Source of the DNA: Anaerolineales bacterium
Lineage (GTDB): Bacteria > Chloroflexota > Anaerolineae > Anaerolineales > UBA4823
Assembly (NCBI GenBank): GCA_016929095.1
Contig: JAFGJM010000041.1
Coordinates: 1 to 64,000 of the forward strand
Direction of reading: 5' to 3'
Length of the DNA stretch: 64,000 nucleotides
A model generated the notes under the pieces. The model saw only the letters and a program-made list of their open reading frames with translations, was not told where the DNA came from and did not search any database. Each line of letters opens with the position of its first letter. Position 1 is the first letter of the stretch. Position numbers and translations under genes: made by a program. Shown here piece by piece: positions 17,345 through 25,458 of the stretch.

Positions 17345-17364
17345 TATTTACCTCCTTGTTTTTT

Positions 17365-17440
17365 GTTATCTGTAATCAGTTGTCAGTTGTCAGTTATGTG
17401 GAAAATCAAATTAACTGATGACTGAACACCATTAACTGAA
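17365..17440. repeat. TCAGTTGTCAGTT-type low-complexity repeat
   Basis: Near-tandem words (GTAATCAG, TTGTCAG, TTGTCAG, then AACTGATGACTGAAC and TTAACTGAAGAC) fill the spacer between the capsid gene and the 120-residue gene. Same style as the spacer repeats elsewhere in the window. Confidence 0.55.
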
Positions 17441-17444
17441 GACT

Positions 17445-18818
17445 CTACGCGACATTCGATTTGTATAACCCGCGATAATCCATGGCGCCCACAGCAAAGA
17501 AGAAGCGTACTTTCACGGGCATCGTGTCATTGGAAAACATTAAACCCGCGGTAGGGCTGGCGACGGAGAAAACCTCCGGAACGCGCCCATAGCGATATCC
17601 GATACCGATGGACGGATAAAGACGGGGGTCTGCTACGGCTGCCCAATCGTTGGTATCCGGCCAAAGATCGACGACAATGATGCGGGAACGGGCGGCTGCC
17701 AGACGGGCGTCGTGGGTATCACCGGCGCTCAACGGATTGACATCATTTTCCGAGCCGCCCGGTTCTCCTTCCGAACCGATGATCTGCAAGGCGGCGATTT
17801 CCAGGTCGGGCGGAACCAACAGAAAGCGCGGTGCAGTGAGGGCTCCCAGACGTTCGCCGGAATTCAATTCGGTTTGCTTGCGCATGGCCGTACGCGCGGC
17901 GACATAGGCGCTCCAGGAAAGGGCGGCGCTGCCCAGGTTGTTGCGGCTGCTGTGGAACAAAGCCACACTATCCGAAAGCGTTGGTCCCACACCGCTATTG
18001 GCGGTAAAAATACTCAATACAGCTTTTGACAGAGTCAGCCAGGCAGCCTGCGCCAGAGCGCGCGGCGCAGCGCGTAACCTGCCGGTATCGTCCTTGTCAA
18101 TCGCTTCGATAGTTAAACCCAGGTAACCGCCCTTCTTTGTGAAATCGGTTGCCTCGTATTTATCATCCCAGGTCAATTCGGTATAGGCAGCGCCTTCTGC
18201 CACGGTGGGTAATTCGCCCACCCCTCCCAGAGTGATCCATTTCACCTGTTGCAGGCTGGCGAAATCCTGCTGGGAGACAAAAGGCTCCCACCAGCGCGGA
18301 TATTGTTGGAATTCGGCAGCGACAACTTTATTGAGGGCATTGGCGACCATATTACTCATCGTCGCCGAGGTGACATTTGCAAGATACACCCTTTCGCCTT
18401 TGAAGGTGCCGGTCAATTCATAATCCCCGGAAAGCACGTTATATAATTCGCGAATACCGGTGAGAGGCAAAATACCATCCGCAGGGCGTACGCCGGAGAT
18501 AAGCGCTTCTAATGCCAGTTGAACCTGCTCCAATCCGCTGCGCCCCAGACTGATATGGGGGGTGCGCGGCGGCTGGCTGCCAATCTGCACCACCTGATCT
18601 TCGGTCAATTTTGCCAGATAGGCTTGCTCAGCGTCGATGGCGGCTGTGACCTGCTCCGGCGCCGAATATTCACGGGCAGCCAGACGTTCCCGGCTGGCCT
18701 GGGGTAAATCACTTTGCGCCAACATCGCCTTCGCCATCATATGGCTGAAAGGGCTTTGCCAGGCGCCTGTTTCCGACTGGGAAGCAGGCGTTTCTTGATC
18801 TAAAACATGATCACTCAT
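17445..18818 (-). CDS. Internal start: scaffold plus major capsid protein
   Basis: The ATG at 18818 (Met211 of the larger frame) is preceded by GAAAGGAG with a spacing of about 10 bases, better than most starts in this island. Initiation here gives a 457-residue protein with an N-terminal scaffold-like helical region (MSDHVLDQETPASQSETG onward) and the full capsid domain. I consider this the likely main capsid product. The upstream protease could be a separate protein that once ended in residues 161-210, with its stop lost. Confidence 0.6.
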   Translation of the reverse strand: MSDHVLDQETPASQSETGAWQSPFSHMMAKAMLAQSDLPQASRERLAAREYSAPEQVTAAIDAEQAYLAKLTEDQVVQIGSQPPRTPHISLGRSGLEQVQLALEALISGVRPADGILPLTGIRELYNVLSGDYELTGTFKGERVYLANVTSATMSNMVANALNKVVAAEFQQYPRWWEPFVSQQDFASLQQVKWITLGGVGELPTVAEGAAYTELTWDDKYEATDFTKKGGYLGLTIEAIDKDDTGRLRAAPRALAQAAWLTLSKAVLSIFTANSGVGPTLSDSVALFHSSRNNLGSAALSWSAYVAARTAMRKQTELNSGERLGALTAPRFLLVPPDLEIAALQIIGSEGEPGGSENDVNPLSAGDTHDARLAAARSRIIVVDLWPDTNDWAAVADPRLYPSIGIGYRYGRVPEVFSVASPTAGLMFSNDTMPVKVRFFFAVGAMDYRGLYKSNVA

Positions 18819-19448
18819 TTGTTTGTTCTCCTTTCTCGGTTGAGTAAAATTATGATGATTGATTGGGGCACAAATCCGACTTGCCCGCAGGCTTAAGCAG
18901 GCATCGCTGTAGATTGCAAATCGGTCTGTACCTTCGGGGAAGTCGTTTATTGGGGATCTCGTTAACGCTTTAACCACCCGCGCTTCGGTAGCCGGCTCGA
19001 ACACAAAATCGATCGATTCGATATGCCGGATACCGCTGATACGCCGCACGCCACCCTCCTGCGCCTGCACAGGTTCCCACATTGGATAGAACACCAGCGA
19101 AAGCCCGATATCCGGCGCTGCCAGACCAGCCTGATGGTCGTTCAACCACTGGTCTAACAATTCCCCAAAGGTTTGTGATGCGGGCGTGTTGTACAGGCGC
19201 ACCACGCCATCTATCGCGCCATCCAGTTCCTGGTATTGTGCATCCAGCGTGACGCCGACCAGATTACGCAGACTGGGATAATCGAAAGCCCCGGCGTGGT
19301 CTATGAACACAGCCCGATTATCAAACAATCCATCTGCCCAGGCACGCGCCAGTGCGCCGGGCAGGATCTCGATGCTGGCGGGTATATCTCCCACCGCCCG
19401 CACCCTGCCCGCCTTTACAAATCGGCATTGGAATTCTTTGCGTTTCAT
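17445..19448 (-). CDS. Prohead protease-major capsid protein fusion (Mu gpT-like capsid)
   Basis: 667 codons in one frame. Residues 1-160 fit an HK97-class prohead protease: FIDHAG (His51), DIGLSLVF (Ser117) and IESIDFVFEPA (Asp147), the usual His-Ser-acid arrangement. Residues 211-300 are a helical, Gln/Ala-rich scaffold-like stretch. From about 300 to 667 the chain resembles Mu gpT-type capsid subunits (NALNKVVAAEFQQYPRWW, ALTAPRFLLVPPDLE, FFFAVGAMDYRGLYKSN). Residues 161-210 look like translated spacer, and Met211 has its own excellent ribosome binding site, so both a fusion and a separate capsid protein may be made. It cuts and builds the head. Confidence 0.8.
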   Translation of the reverse strand: MKRKEFQCRFVKAGRVRAVGDIPASIEILPGALARAWADGLFDNRAVFIDHAGAFDYPSLRNLVGVTLDAQYQELDGAIDGVVRLYNTPASQTFGELLDQWLNDHQAGLAAPDIGLSLVFYPMWEPVQAQEGGVRRISGIRHIESIDFVFEPATEARVVKALTRSPINDFPEGTDRFAIYSDACLSLRASRICAPINHHNFTQPRKENKQMSDHVLDQETPASQSETGAWQSPFSHMMAKAMLAQSDLPQASRERLAAREYSAPEQVTAAIDAEQAYLAKLTEDQVVQIGSQPPRTPHISLGRSGLEQVQLALEALISGVRPADGILPLTGIRELYNVLSGDYELTGTFKGERVYLANVTSATMSNMVANALNKVVAAEFQQYPRWWEPFVSQQDFASLQQVKWITLGGVGELPTVAEGAAYTELTWDDKYEATDFTKKGGYLGLTIEAIDKDDTGRLRAAPRALAQAAWLTLSKAVLSIFTANSGVGPTLSDSVALFHSSRNNLGSAALSWSAYVAARTAMRKQTELNSGERLGALTAPRFLLVPPDLEIAALQIIGSEGEPGGSENDVNPLSAGDTHDARLAAARSRIIVVDLWPDTNDWAAVADPRLYPSIGIGYRYGRVPEVFSVASPTAGLMFSNDTMPVKVRFFFAVGAMDYRGLYKSNVA

Positions 19449-19469
19449 AATTCCCTCCTGGTAAATTAT

Positions 19470-19562
19470 TGGGTATCAGGTAACAAGGAAATTGGGTAAT
19501 TAGGAAAGGGACAGCCGATGCCATACACCTGATATCCAAATTACCTGATTACCTGATCACCT
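19470..19562. repeat. Spacer repeat with GGTATCAGGTAA / TTACCTGATTACC
   Basis: Direct and inverted copies of the TACCTGATTACC-type word fill the gap between the portal and protease-capsid genes. The repeat extends into the portal frame, so the last residues of the portal (around GDQVIR) are encoded by it. Confidence 0.55.
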
Positions 19563-20878
19563 TGTTTTCCGATCTCATCCATCACTCTCCCTACCCACTC
19601 ATCATCCAATGGCTCGCCGGCAAATTTGAATAACACACGCAGTATCTTTTCACGCAGGGCGGGAGAATGCAATTGACCCAGGCTTTGGAGTAAGCTGGAA
19701 AATGCAGCCGATATATTCATGGCTGCCGAAGCCTGGCGGGCGTTGTCGTTCCTGCTGATTTCCGGCGCATTGACATTGAATAACCCGCCATAATCTAAAT
19801 CGGGAAGCGGGCGCGCCTTGCCTGCCTGCACGGCTCGAAAATAGGCATGGTAGAGGATATCCTGCAGCATGAAGACAAAATATTTCTGCCGCCGCGCCAG
19901 GTGGCGCTCGGTGGGCGCCTGCATGGCGATGGCGGTTGCCAGGTTGGTATCCGTTGGCTCGCCGCGCCAGTGAGGCGGGTAACCGCTGCCGGCGTCGATC
20001 ATATTGCGCACAGCTTTCAAATCCGGTTCGGAATCCGCCCCGTGCAGCAGCGGCGCGACGGCCTGCCATTGCTCGCTCTCATCCTTGACGATGATCGACC
20101 CCGATTCCGGCGCCGCCCGATATTGTTCCAGTTTCTCCTTTACCTTATTGCCCGGTACGGTCACGACCCATAAAAATGCTCTGACTGCCCAATGCAGGCG
20201 CACCCGATCTTCCAGCATACGGCTGTATCGTTGCAGCCAGGGAATCATCGTTACCAAATCGCTCTCCCCCAGCAGCGCGCCCACCGGACGATTTACGGCA
20301 TAGTGCAACATCACCCCGTTCTCGATCTCGGCATCCGGGTGGCGCGGCGACATCCAGGTTTTGGATGCGCCGCTTTCCTGCTGCTCGTAAAAAACCTGCT
20401 CGTTTTCCCAATCGTTAGGAGTGGTTTCGATCTTCAAGATGCGGTCTTTGGTCACGAAACGGATGTAACTCATGCCATCCTGTGGGTTGCGGAAGAGCAG
20501 CACGAACAGGTCGCCGGAACGCGCCAACTCGTCGCACATGCTTTCCAGGCGCATATCCATACGATTTTGCGGATGATGCCAAAAGCGATCGATAAAGCGC
20601 TGCAGATCGCGGCGCGGGCTGGAGACGGTGATGCGCTCGCCTACCACATAATCGGTGGTAATGGCGATGATGCGCCAGGCAAAAGGATTCTTACGCCAGG
20701 CGGTCAGGGCATCGGTGTAATTTTCCTGCACCCTGACCTGGTCGTATTCATGAGGCCGCCCGCTCAGGCTACCCCAACCCGATGAATCGTCTACCTGCGC
20801 GGTGACGGCGGTCATTTGTTCTCGTTTTCTAAATATCTTTTCGATGATCCTGGATATTGAAAATCTATCCGTATCCAT
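19541..20878 (-). CDS. Phage portal protein
   Basis: 445 residues from the ATG at 20878, which has GGAGGAGG 5 bases upstream. The frame is open further upstream but without a better start. The protein has portal features: a polar N-terminal clip region, VRLHWAVRAFLWVVTVPGNK in the core, PESGSIIVKDESEQW, and the helix near YPPHWRGEPTDTNLATA that lines the channel. It would form the twelve-subunit ring through which terminase pumps DNA. It lies between a small gene and the protease-capsid gene, the usual order. The last codons run into a repeat. Confidence 0.85.
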   Translation of the reverse strand: MDTDRFSISRIIEKIFRKREQMTAVTAQVDDSSGWGSLSGRPHEYDQVRVQENYTDALTAWRKNPFAWRIIAITTDYVVGERITVSSPRRDLQRFIDRFWHHPQNRMDMRLESMCDELARSGDLFVLLFRNPQDGMSYIRFVTKDRILKIETTPNDWENEQVFYEQQESGASKTWMSPRHPDAEIENGVMLHYAVNRPVGALLGESDLVTMIPWLQRYSRMLEDRVRLHWAVRAFLWVVTVPGNKVKEKLEQYRAAPESGSIIVKDESEQWQAVAPLLHGADSEPDLKAVRNMIDAGSGYPPHWRGEPTDTNLATAIAMQAPTERHLARRQKYFVFMLQDILYHAYFRAVQAGKARPLPDLDYGGLFNVNAPEISRNDNARQASAAMNISAAFSSLLQSLGQLHSPALREKILRVLFKFAGEPLDDEWVGRVMDEIGKQGDQVIR

Positions 20879-20906
20879 ATAACCTCCTCCACTCATATAC
20901 CTGTAC

Positions 20907-21146
20907 TTAAGCCTCACCCTGGTAATACCCTGCTTTAACGGCTTTGAGTATGGCGATCGCTCTTTCGATATCCCGGCAATGTTTATCGGGAAAAGCTTTT
21001 TTATGATCACGATGATTATTCAAGTCTGAAATCGATGCGTCAGACAGGAAGATGGGGGGTTTTGTACGGGCTGCTATTTCCCGGCGCAGAGCATCGATTG
21101 CCAGACGGACGGCGAATTCGACATCGCGTGTTGATTTTTTTGTCAT
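20907..21146 (-). CDS. Small phage-island protein
   Basis: 79 residues from the ATG at 21146, chosen because AAGGAA lies 6 bases upstream; the frame is open further but overlaps the lysin gene. Predicted helical: VEFAVRLAIDALRREIAA and CRDIERAIAILKAVKAGYY. It sits between lysin and portal genes. No family recognised. A small head or packaging helper is conceivable, but nothing shows it. Confidence 0.5.
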   Translation of the reverse strand: MTKKSTRDVEFAVRLAIDALRREIAARTKPPIFLSDASISDLNNHRDHKKAFPDKHCRDIERAIAILKAVKAGYYQGEA

Positions 21147-21195
21147 GATCATTTCCTTATCACAAGGCGTTATGTTGGATACAAGCCGCCTGTTC

Positions 21196-21879
21196 TTACA
21201 GTTGCGCTTCAGGTTGCAGCCAGTTGGCATGGACGTACACCACCACGCCCACCCATTCTTCTTTGGTATGCGCAGCCTCGAAAACATCACCCCAGCGCGC
21301 CGCGCCTAAAGCCTCGCCGCCCGGCTCGCGTCGGATGATCAACCCATCTGCTGCCGTAACCCGCACGGATTTCCCCGGTTCGATACTCATCACCGCGTCA
21401 CGCGAAGTCTCTGATTTTTGGCTGACTGCCGACGATCGGCGGTTGACAGCTTTAAGGTACGGCATGGGATCTCTTGCGCCTCCTGGATACCCGGCTATCG
21501 GTTCCCAGGGGATACGCAATTCGAAATGCAGGTGGGGACCGGTGCTGTGACCGGTCGAACCGGATAAGCCTAAGCGGTCGCCGGTGTGCAACGCCTGACG
21601 CGGTTTGACTTCGATTTCAGAGAGGTGGGCGTAGAGTGTCTCGAATTTTTCATGACTGACGCGCACATATTTACCATAGCCGTTTTTGTCGAAACCGGTA
21701 TGCACCACCACGCCGCCCGCCGCTGCGCAGACGGGAGTTCCCATCGGGCAGCCCAGGTCGATGCCGTTATGCCCGGCTTGTTTGTATACGGCGTAAGCCT
21801 CAGGATTCTCTCCGAAGCCCTGAGTGAGCGGATATTTTTCCGCATCTACCGGCCAGCTCAAAATCATGTTGTTTTCCAT
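21196..21879 (-). CDS. M23-family peptidoglycan endopeptidase (phage lysin)
   Basis: 227 residues from the ATG at 21879, preceded by AGGAG with 6-base spacing. The metallopeptidase domain (about 10-145) has the zinc ligands in AGHNGIDLG and GPHLHFELR; it cleaves cell-wall peptide cross-links. No signal peptide is seen, so export would need the holin-like protein. Residues about 150-170 are a variable linker encoded by spacer-like repeat sequence. The C-terminal 60 residues are SH3-like (VRVTAADGLIIRREPG to VVVYVHANWLQP), for wall binding. It lies between terminase and portal genes. Confidence 0.88.
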   Translation of the reverse strand: MENNMILSWPVDAEKYPLTQGFGENPEAYAVYKQAGHNGIDLGCPMGTPVCAAAGGVVVHTGFDKNGYGKYVRVSHEKFETLYAHLSEIEVKPRQALHTGDRLGLSGSTGHSTGPHLHFELRIPWEPIAGYPGGARDPMPYLKAVNRRSSAVSQKSETSRDAVMSIEPGKSVRVTAADGLIIRREPGGEALGAARWGDVFEAAHTKEEWVGVVVYVHANWLQPEAQL

Positions 21880-22010
21880 AATCATCTCCTGAAATAAGTT
21901 GCCCGGTTCCCCGGATTTTTTACCGGTCACAGGGCACGGACTACCATTCACTTAATCACTTGCCATATAAACACCTGACATTTGTATGAGCCAGGCATGC
22001 CTCGTCCCTT

Positions 22011-23582
22011 CTAAAACGCCTCTCTTAAACCCTGCATCGGGTCGACTGGCGCTGCAACCTGGCTCTCGCCTGTTCCCCAATGTTGTTTATCCAGGACTGC
22101 GCATAAGGCGGCTGAGATAAGCAGATCATCATGCAGGTATGCACCGGTCTCCGGGTCACGCGTGCCATCCGGCACGCTCCACTGCATCACTTTTCCGGGG
22201 CCGTCCAATACAGTTGATTGACAGAATTCCACCTGTCTCCAAAACAGGGAAGAGAGCAAAGTGAGGCGTGAGTAGTCGTTTGCTTTCCCAATCTCCACTC
22301 TCAATTCGCCCCTCTCGATTTTCGGTTCTTTGTACCTTCCGGTTTCAATTAACGAGATAAAATCCCATCCCAGGTCGCTCTTGCTCCTGGCGCTGAAAAC
22401 AAAGGGGATCACCTGATTTGGAAAAGCAGAATCAAGGAAAGAAGCCAGACCGGCGCCGATGCCGGTGGCATCCACCACGATATAGCGCGCCTGCCAGCTT
22501 TCCGCCAGCGCTTTGATCTGCGCGTAGAGTGTGCTGTGCTTTTCTCCGGTCCACAAATAACGGTTGACCACCCTGTAGGTGGGTAGGCGGATCAATTCAT
22601 CCGCCAGGGTGGATAAATCTATCTGCACTATGGTCATGGCAGTCGAATCGCGTTTACCTGCGTTGCTTTCATCTGATATTGCGAGACCGGAGGTTGAAGC
22701 CATTTCGTCCTCCCCCCCGATATCTAAGAGTAATGCATATATCTGATGGCTGGTAGCAGATAGCTGACAGCTTTGTTCTCCCTGCATCATAGCCCTGCGT
22801 TCCGGCGGGAACATACCGCATTGCGTATCGATCTCCTCGGAGTAGAACTGTGTTCTAACCAGGGGATGATTGCGCCCTAATTTGGCGATCTGCCCGGCAA
22901 CAAATATGCCATACGCCGGCACATCTTTCGCTACATCATCCGCGTTGAGAATGAAAGCCCGCTGCACACCATCTTGTTTTTCTGCCTGGCGGGCGAGTCT
23001 CAATTCACGCGCCAGCAGTGTGCGGCTGGTCCACATAGTGCCCCAATAAACCCTGGTGGCGTTGGTGGAAGCTGCCATGGGGGCAAATTCCTTATCCCAT
23101 TTGGCGGTGAGAACATCCTGGGCTTCGTCGCACTCCAACAGGGTAGAAGCGGTTGCCCCGACCACGTTGGCAGTGGGGGCGCCGGATAAGAAGAAGATAC
23201 GCGCCGATCCCACCCGGTAGATATAGCCGCTCTCCTTTTTCCAGCGGTCACGGGTGATCAGGTTGCGGGAAAGTACCCGTTCTAACCGCCGCATGGCATT
23301 GAGGGTTTGTGGTTTCCAGGTGGGAGACACTTTCACAATTTCCGCGTCTAATTGTGAGAAAAGGGTCAGCATGTAGGTTTCGATTTGAGCTTGCAGCTCA
23401 TTCTTGCCGCTCTGGCGGGGGAAAACCACCACGATGGATAAGCCTTTACGCTGTACCACCGAATCGATAATTGCCCGCGCTACATCCACTTGATAAGTGC
23501 GCAGCTTCAACCCGGAGGCATAGCGGGTGAAGAGCGTCACGTCCCGTAATAATTTCTTTAGTACAGTTACCAGTTCACTCAT
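22011..23582 (-). CDS. Phage terminase large subunit
   Basis: 523 residues. The ATPase has Walker A PRQSGKN (about 55-61) and Walker B LLECDEAQ (Asp152, Glu153). The C-terminal nuclease has acidic motifs at LLLDIGGEDE (about 283-292), VVDATGIG (about 370) and HDDLLISAAL near the end. The enzyme packages DNA into heads through the portal. The start overlaps the previous stop (ATGA). Residues about 269-282 (CQLSATSHQIY region) are encoded by a repeat-type sequence typical of spacers in this window and look like an in-frame insertion before the nuclease domain. Confidence 0.9.
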   Translation of the reverse strand: MSELVTVLKKLLRDVTLFTRYASGLKLRTYQVDVARAIIDSVVQRKGLSIVVVFPRQSGKNELQAQIETYMLTLFSQLDAEIVKVSPTWKPQTLNAMRRLERVLSRNLITRDRWKKESGYIYRVGSARIFFLSGAPTANVVGATASTLLECDEAQDVLTAKWDKEFAPMAASTNATRVYWGTMWTSRTLLARELRLARQAEKQDGVQRAFILNADDVAKDVPAYGIFVAGQIAKLGRNHPLVRTQFYSEEIDTQCGMFPPERRAMMQGEQSCQLSATSHQIYALLLDIGGEDEMASTSGLAISDESNAGKRDSTAMTIVQIDLSTLADELIRLPTYRVVNRYLWTGEKHSTLYAQIKALAESWQARYIVVDATGIGAGLASFLDSAFPNQVIPFVFSARSKSDLGWDFISLIETGRYKEPKIERGELRVEIGKANDYSRLTLLSSLFWRQVEFCQSTVLDGPGKVMQWSVPDGTRDPETGAYLHDDLLISAALCAVLDKQHWGTGESQVAAPVDPMQGLREAF

Positions 23583-23836
23583 CTGTTGTTTTGTGTTTCA
23601 TCCGATTCTGTAGGGGCGAGGCATGCCTCGCCCCTATAGAATCCCCATTCTGCTGCGATTTCGGAAATAGCGGTTTCGATTTGTGCGTTTAACTCACTCC
23701 GAGTAGTGCAATCGTTGTTTTGAGAGCCAGTGGTGCAGGATGCCATTTCCAGGCATAGACGCCGCAAAGAGCGCAGCATCCCGCCGTCCAGACTGACATA
23801 TTGGTGCGGTATGGTTTGAACAGGATTTGTTGTCAT
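23579..23836 (-). CDS. Small phage-island protein with palindrome-encoded C-terminus
   Basis: 85 residues, coupled at both ends by 4-base overlaps. The N-terminal 60 residues (TIPHQYVSLDGGMLRSLRR and helices after it) are of unknown family. The last 15 or so residues (GFYRGEACLAPTES) are encoded by a 26-bp perfect palindrome at 23611-23636, which looks like an inserted repeat that replaced the original end. Position between the 109-residue gene and the terminase would fit a small packaging protein, without proof. Confidence 0.55.
   Translation of the reverse strand: MTTNPVQTIPHQYVSLDGGMLRSLRRLCLEMASCTTGSQNNDCTTRSELNAQIETAISEIAAEWGFYRGEACLAPTESDETQNNR
23611..23636. repeat. 26-bp perfect palindrome inside a coding gene
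   Basis: TAGGGGCGAGGCA followed by its exact reverse complement, within the end of the 85-codon gene. A degraded relative (AGGCATGCCTCGTCCC) lies at 21993-22008 just after the terminase stop. The type resembles dispersed REP-like palindromes. Confidence 0.85.
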
Positions 23837-24162
23837 GCTGCAACTCCCAATTCGCGGATCACCTCTTCCAACGCCTGGGTGATGGCGCCCGCTAACTCGG
23901 CAGGCGCTTCTGCCAGTTTTTTCTGGGCAGTCACCATCTGGGTCAGGCGGGTGCAGGCGTTGCCGATGGCGTTGACGAACGCCAGGGCTTCTTTCACATC
24001 ATCCCGTTCCATCGCGTATTCGAACGCCCGGCGGATGATCACCCGCAATAGAATGATCTCTTCGGTGATCCCGCTGCCCTGCAGACGGCGCAGGTCCTCC
24101 AATTCAGTGCGGGTAAACCCGCGGGCGTAAAAATTTTTGGTCAAATTGTTTTCGGAATTCAT
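23833..24162 (-). CDS. Phage-island protein, possible small terminase
   Basis: About 109 residues from one of three successive ATGs near 24162-24168. The longer frame to 24213 runs through a palindromic repeat, so I reject it; no clear ribosome binding site helps. The sequence is helical (LEDLRRLQGSGITEEIILL, RRAFEYAMERDDVKEALAF, AITQALEEVIRELG), which suits a DNA-binding small terminase-type protein, and it stands two genes before the large terminase. I do not see an explicit helix-turn-helix, so the role is inferred. Confidence 0.5.
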   Translation of the reverse strand: MNSENNLTKNFYARGFTRTELEDLRRLQGSGITEEIILLRVIIRRAFEYAMERDDVKEALAFVNAIGNACTRLTQMVTAQKKLAEAPAELAGAITQALEEVIRELGVAA

Positions 24163-24183
24163 CATCATATTCTGCGGTGTTGG

Positions 24184-24202
24184 GGCGGACGGCGTCCGTC
24201 CG
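24184..24202. repeat. Small GC-rich palindrome
   Basis: GGCGGACGGCGTCCGTCCG, related to the arms of the hairpin at 16910-16963 and, like it, followed by GATAGATGGC. It lies between two phage-island genes. Confidence 0.55.
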
Positions 24203-24260
24203 ATAGATGGCATTTGCCTGATAAAAGGCGTTTACGCATTCCATCCGCCCCTGAACATCT

Positions 24261-24575
24261 TTATCCGTGCGGCGTCAACCGGTGCGTGGATTGGTTTGCC
24301 ATTACCGCCAGGAGCAGAGCCTGGAGCAATCCCATCACCCCCTGTTTATCGCAGGAAAGCTCCAGGCCAAAGCCCGCCCCCCACCCGGCGCACGACAGCC
24401 CGAACGAACCGGCGGCAACCAGCGCCAATAAGCCAAGCATCACCAGACGCTTGCGTGTGCCCTGGTCGTTTTGGGCTACGCCCAGGCTGGCATACCACTC
24501 CGAAAGCCCGGGGACGTACGAGAAAAGCAGGGAAAGCATCGACCCTGCCACCGCTGCTAATAATTCTGCCGACAT
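24261..24575 (-). CDS. Holin-like small membrane protein
   Basis: 104 residues from the ATG at 24575, preceded by a near-perfect AAAGGAGGTGATC. Two membrane segments are visible (about 8-25, with SYVPGLSEWYASLG after it, and 45-65), and a third weaker one may lie at 82-95. Charged and Gly/Cys-rich stretches lie between. Small size, membrane content and a lysin in the same operon suggest a holin. It is the first gene of the minus-strand island. The family is not one I can name. Confidence 0.55.
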   Translation of the reverse strand: MSAELLAAVAGSMLSLLFSYVPGLSEWYASLGVAQNDQGTRKRLVMLGLLALVAAGSFGLSCAGWGAGFGLELSCDKQGVMGLLQALLLAVMANQSTHRLTPHG

Positions 24576-25083
24576 AAGATCACCTCCTTTGAAATATATG
24601 ACCCGCCTGTTCTGCACCTGGCTCATGGCTTATCATCCTGAAGAGCCTTTCTTCTCTGTCAATCCTGAGGAGCGCAGCAACGAAGGATCAGCCCTTTCGG
24701 CTATCATGACCCGATCTACCACTTTGTCCTCGCCCGCATCTTGACTGCAGAGAAAAAGTGCAGATTGAATTACCGATGCATAAAATAGCACAAATGTTCT
24801 ATGATTTCAAGGGGTTAAAAACGAAATCCCCCCCGGTTAATCGAGGGGGAGATTGAACCGCTAATTTCTCCGAGATTACAGATTACGCTGTAATCAGAAA
24901 AAGCATTCAATCAGCGATTCTCTGTGCAAGAAATCCACTTTGCGGGTTTCAAAATATGCGTCGCTGGATTTAACCAATAATAAAGGAATTTTTCGTACAA
25001 TGTACAATTATTTGGAATCCAAAATCACCCCGAAACATTACTCTGTTTTTGGGGAAAAATCATTCGATTTGGTTAGAACTTGA
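24576..25083. other. Intergenic region at the upstream edge of the capsid island
   Basis: About 500 bp. Contains a repeat-like segment at 24632-24692 (AATCCTGAGGAGCGCAGCAA and neighbours), a terminator-like hairpin at 24825-24854 and a smaller stem near 24872-24893. No integrase, attachment-site repeat or RNA gene is apparent. Confidence 0.5.
24816..24854 (-). terminator. Putative terminator for the ACT-domain gene
   Basis: On the minus strand a C-rich arm pairs with GGGGGGATT around an 8-base loop, followed by TCGTTTTTA. It lies about 230 bases after the ACT gene stop, between that gene and the island. Confidence 0.45.
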
Positions 25084-25458
25084 TCATTGTCCGAGTGCGG
25101 CGCGGGCTTTAGCCATATCCTCGACGCCAAGCACCAGGCGGGTCTTCGTGGCTAAATAACACAAATTTATATTAACACCGGCGCTGGCAATCTTGCGGCA
25201 AATTATCCCAAACTCACCTGGCGCGTCCTTAATATCGAGAACAAGTACATCCCGCTCTTCAAGCACCCGCAGCATTGCTCCTTCTAACACCTGACGAGCT
25301 TTAGGAACATCCTCCACGAGGATATGGAAGGTGCCTTTTTCATCACAAGGGATGCCGCACACGCCTTCGATATTGATACCCGCTTTTCCAAATGCCTCGC
25401 CTAAACTGGCTAACATACCGGGTTTATCTTCCAGGGAAATCATCAAATCTTTTGCCAT
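25084..25458 (-). CDS. ACT-domain protein (two ACT repeats)
   Basis: 124 residues from the ATG at 25458, where GGAGG lies 6 bases upstream. Two ACT-like halves: residues 1-62 (DLMISLEDKPGMLASLGEAF, then GINIEGVCG) and 65-124 (DVLVLDIKDAPGEFGIICRK, then GVNINLCYLA). ACT domains bind amino acids and regulate metabolic enzymes. Free-standing double-ACT proteins are common, and their partners are mostly unknown. Monocistronic here. Confidence 0.8.
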   Translation of the reverse strand: MAKDLMISLEDKPGMLASLGEAFGKAGINIEGVCGIPCDEKGTFHILVEDVPKARQVLEGAMLRVLEERDVLVLDIKDAPGEFGIICRKIASAGVNINLCYLATKTRLVLGVEDMAKARAALGQ

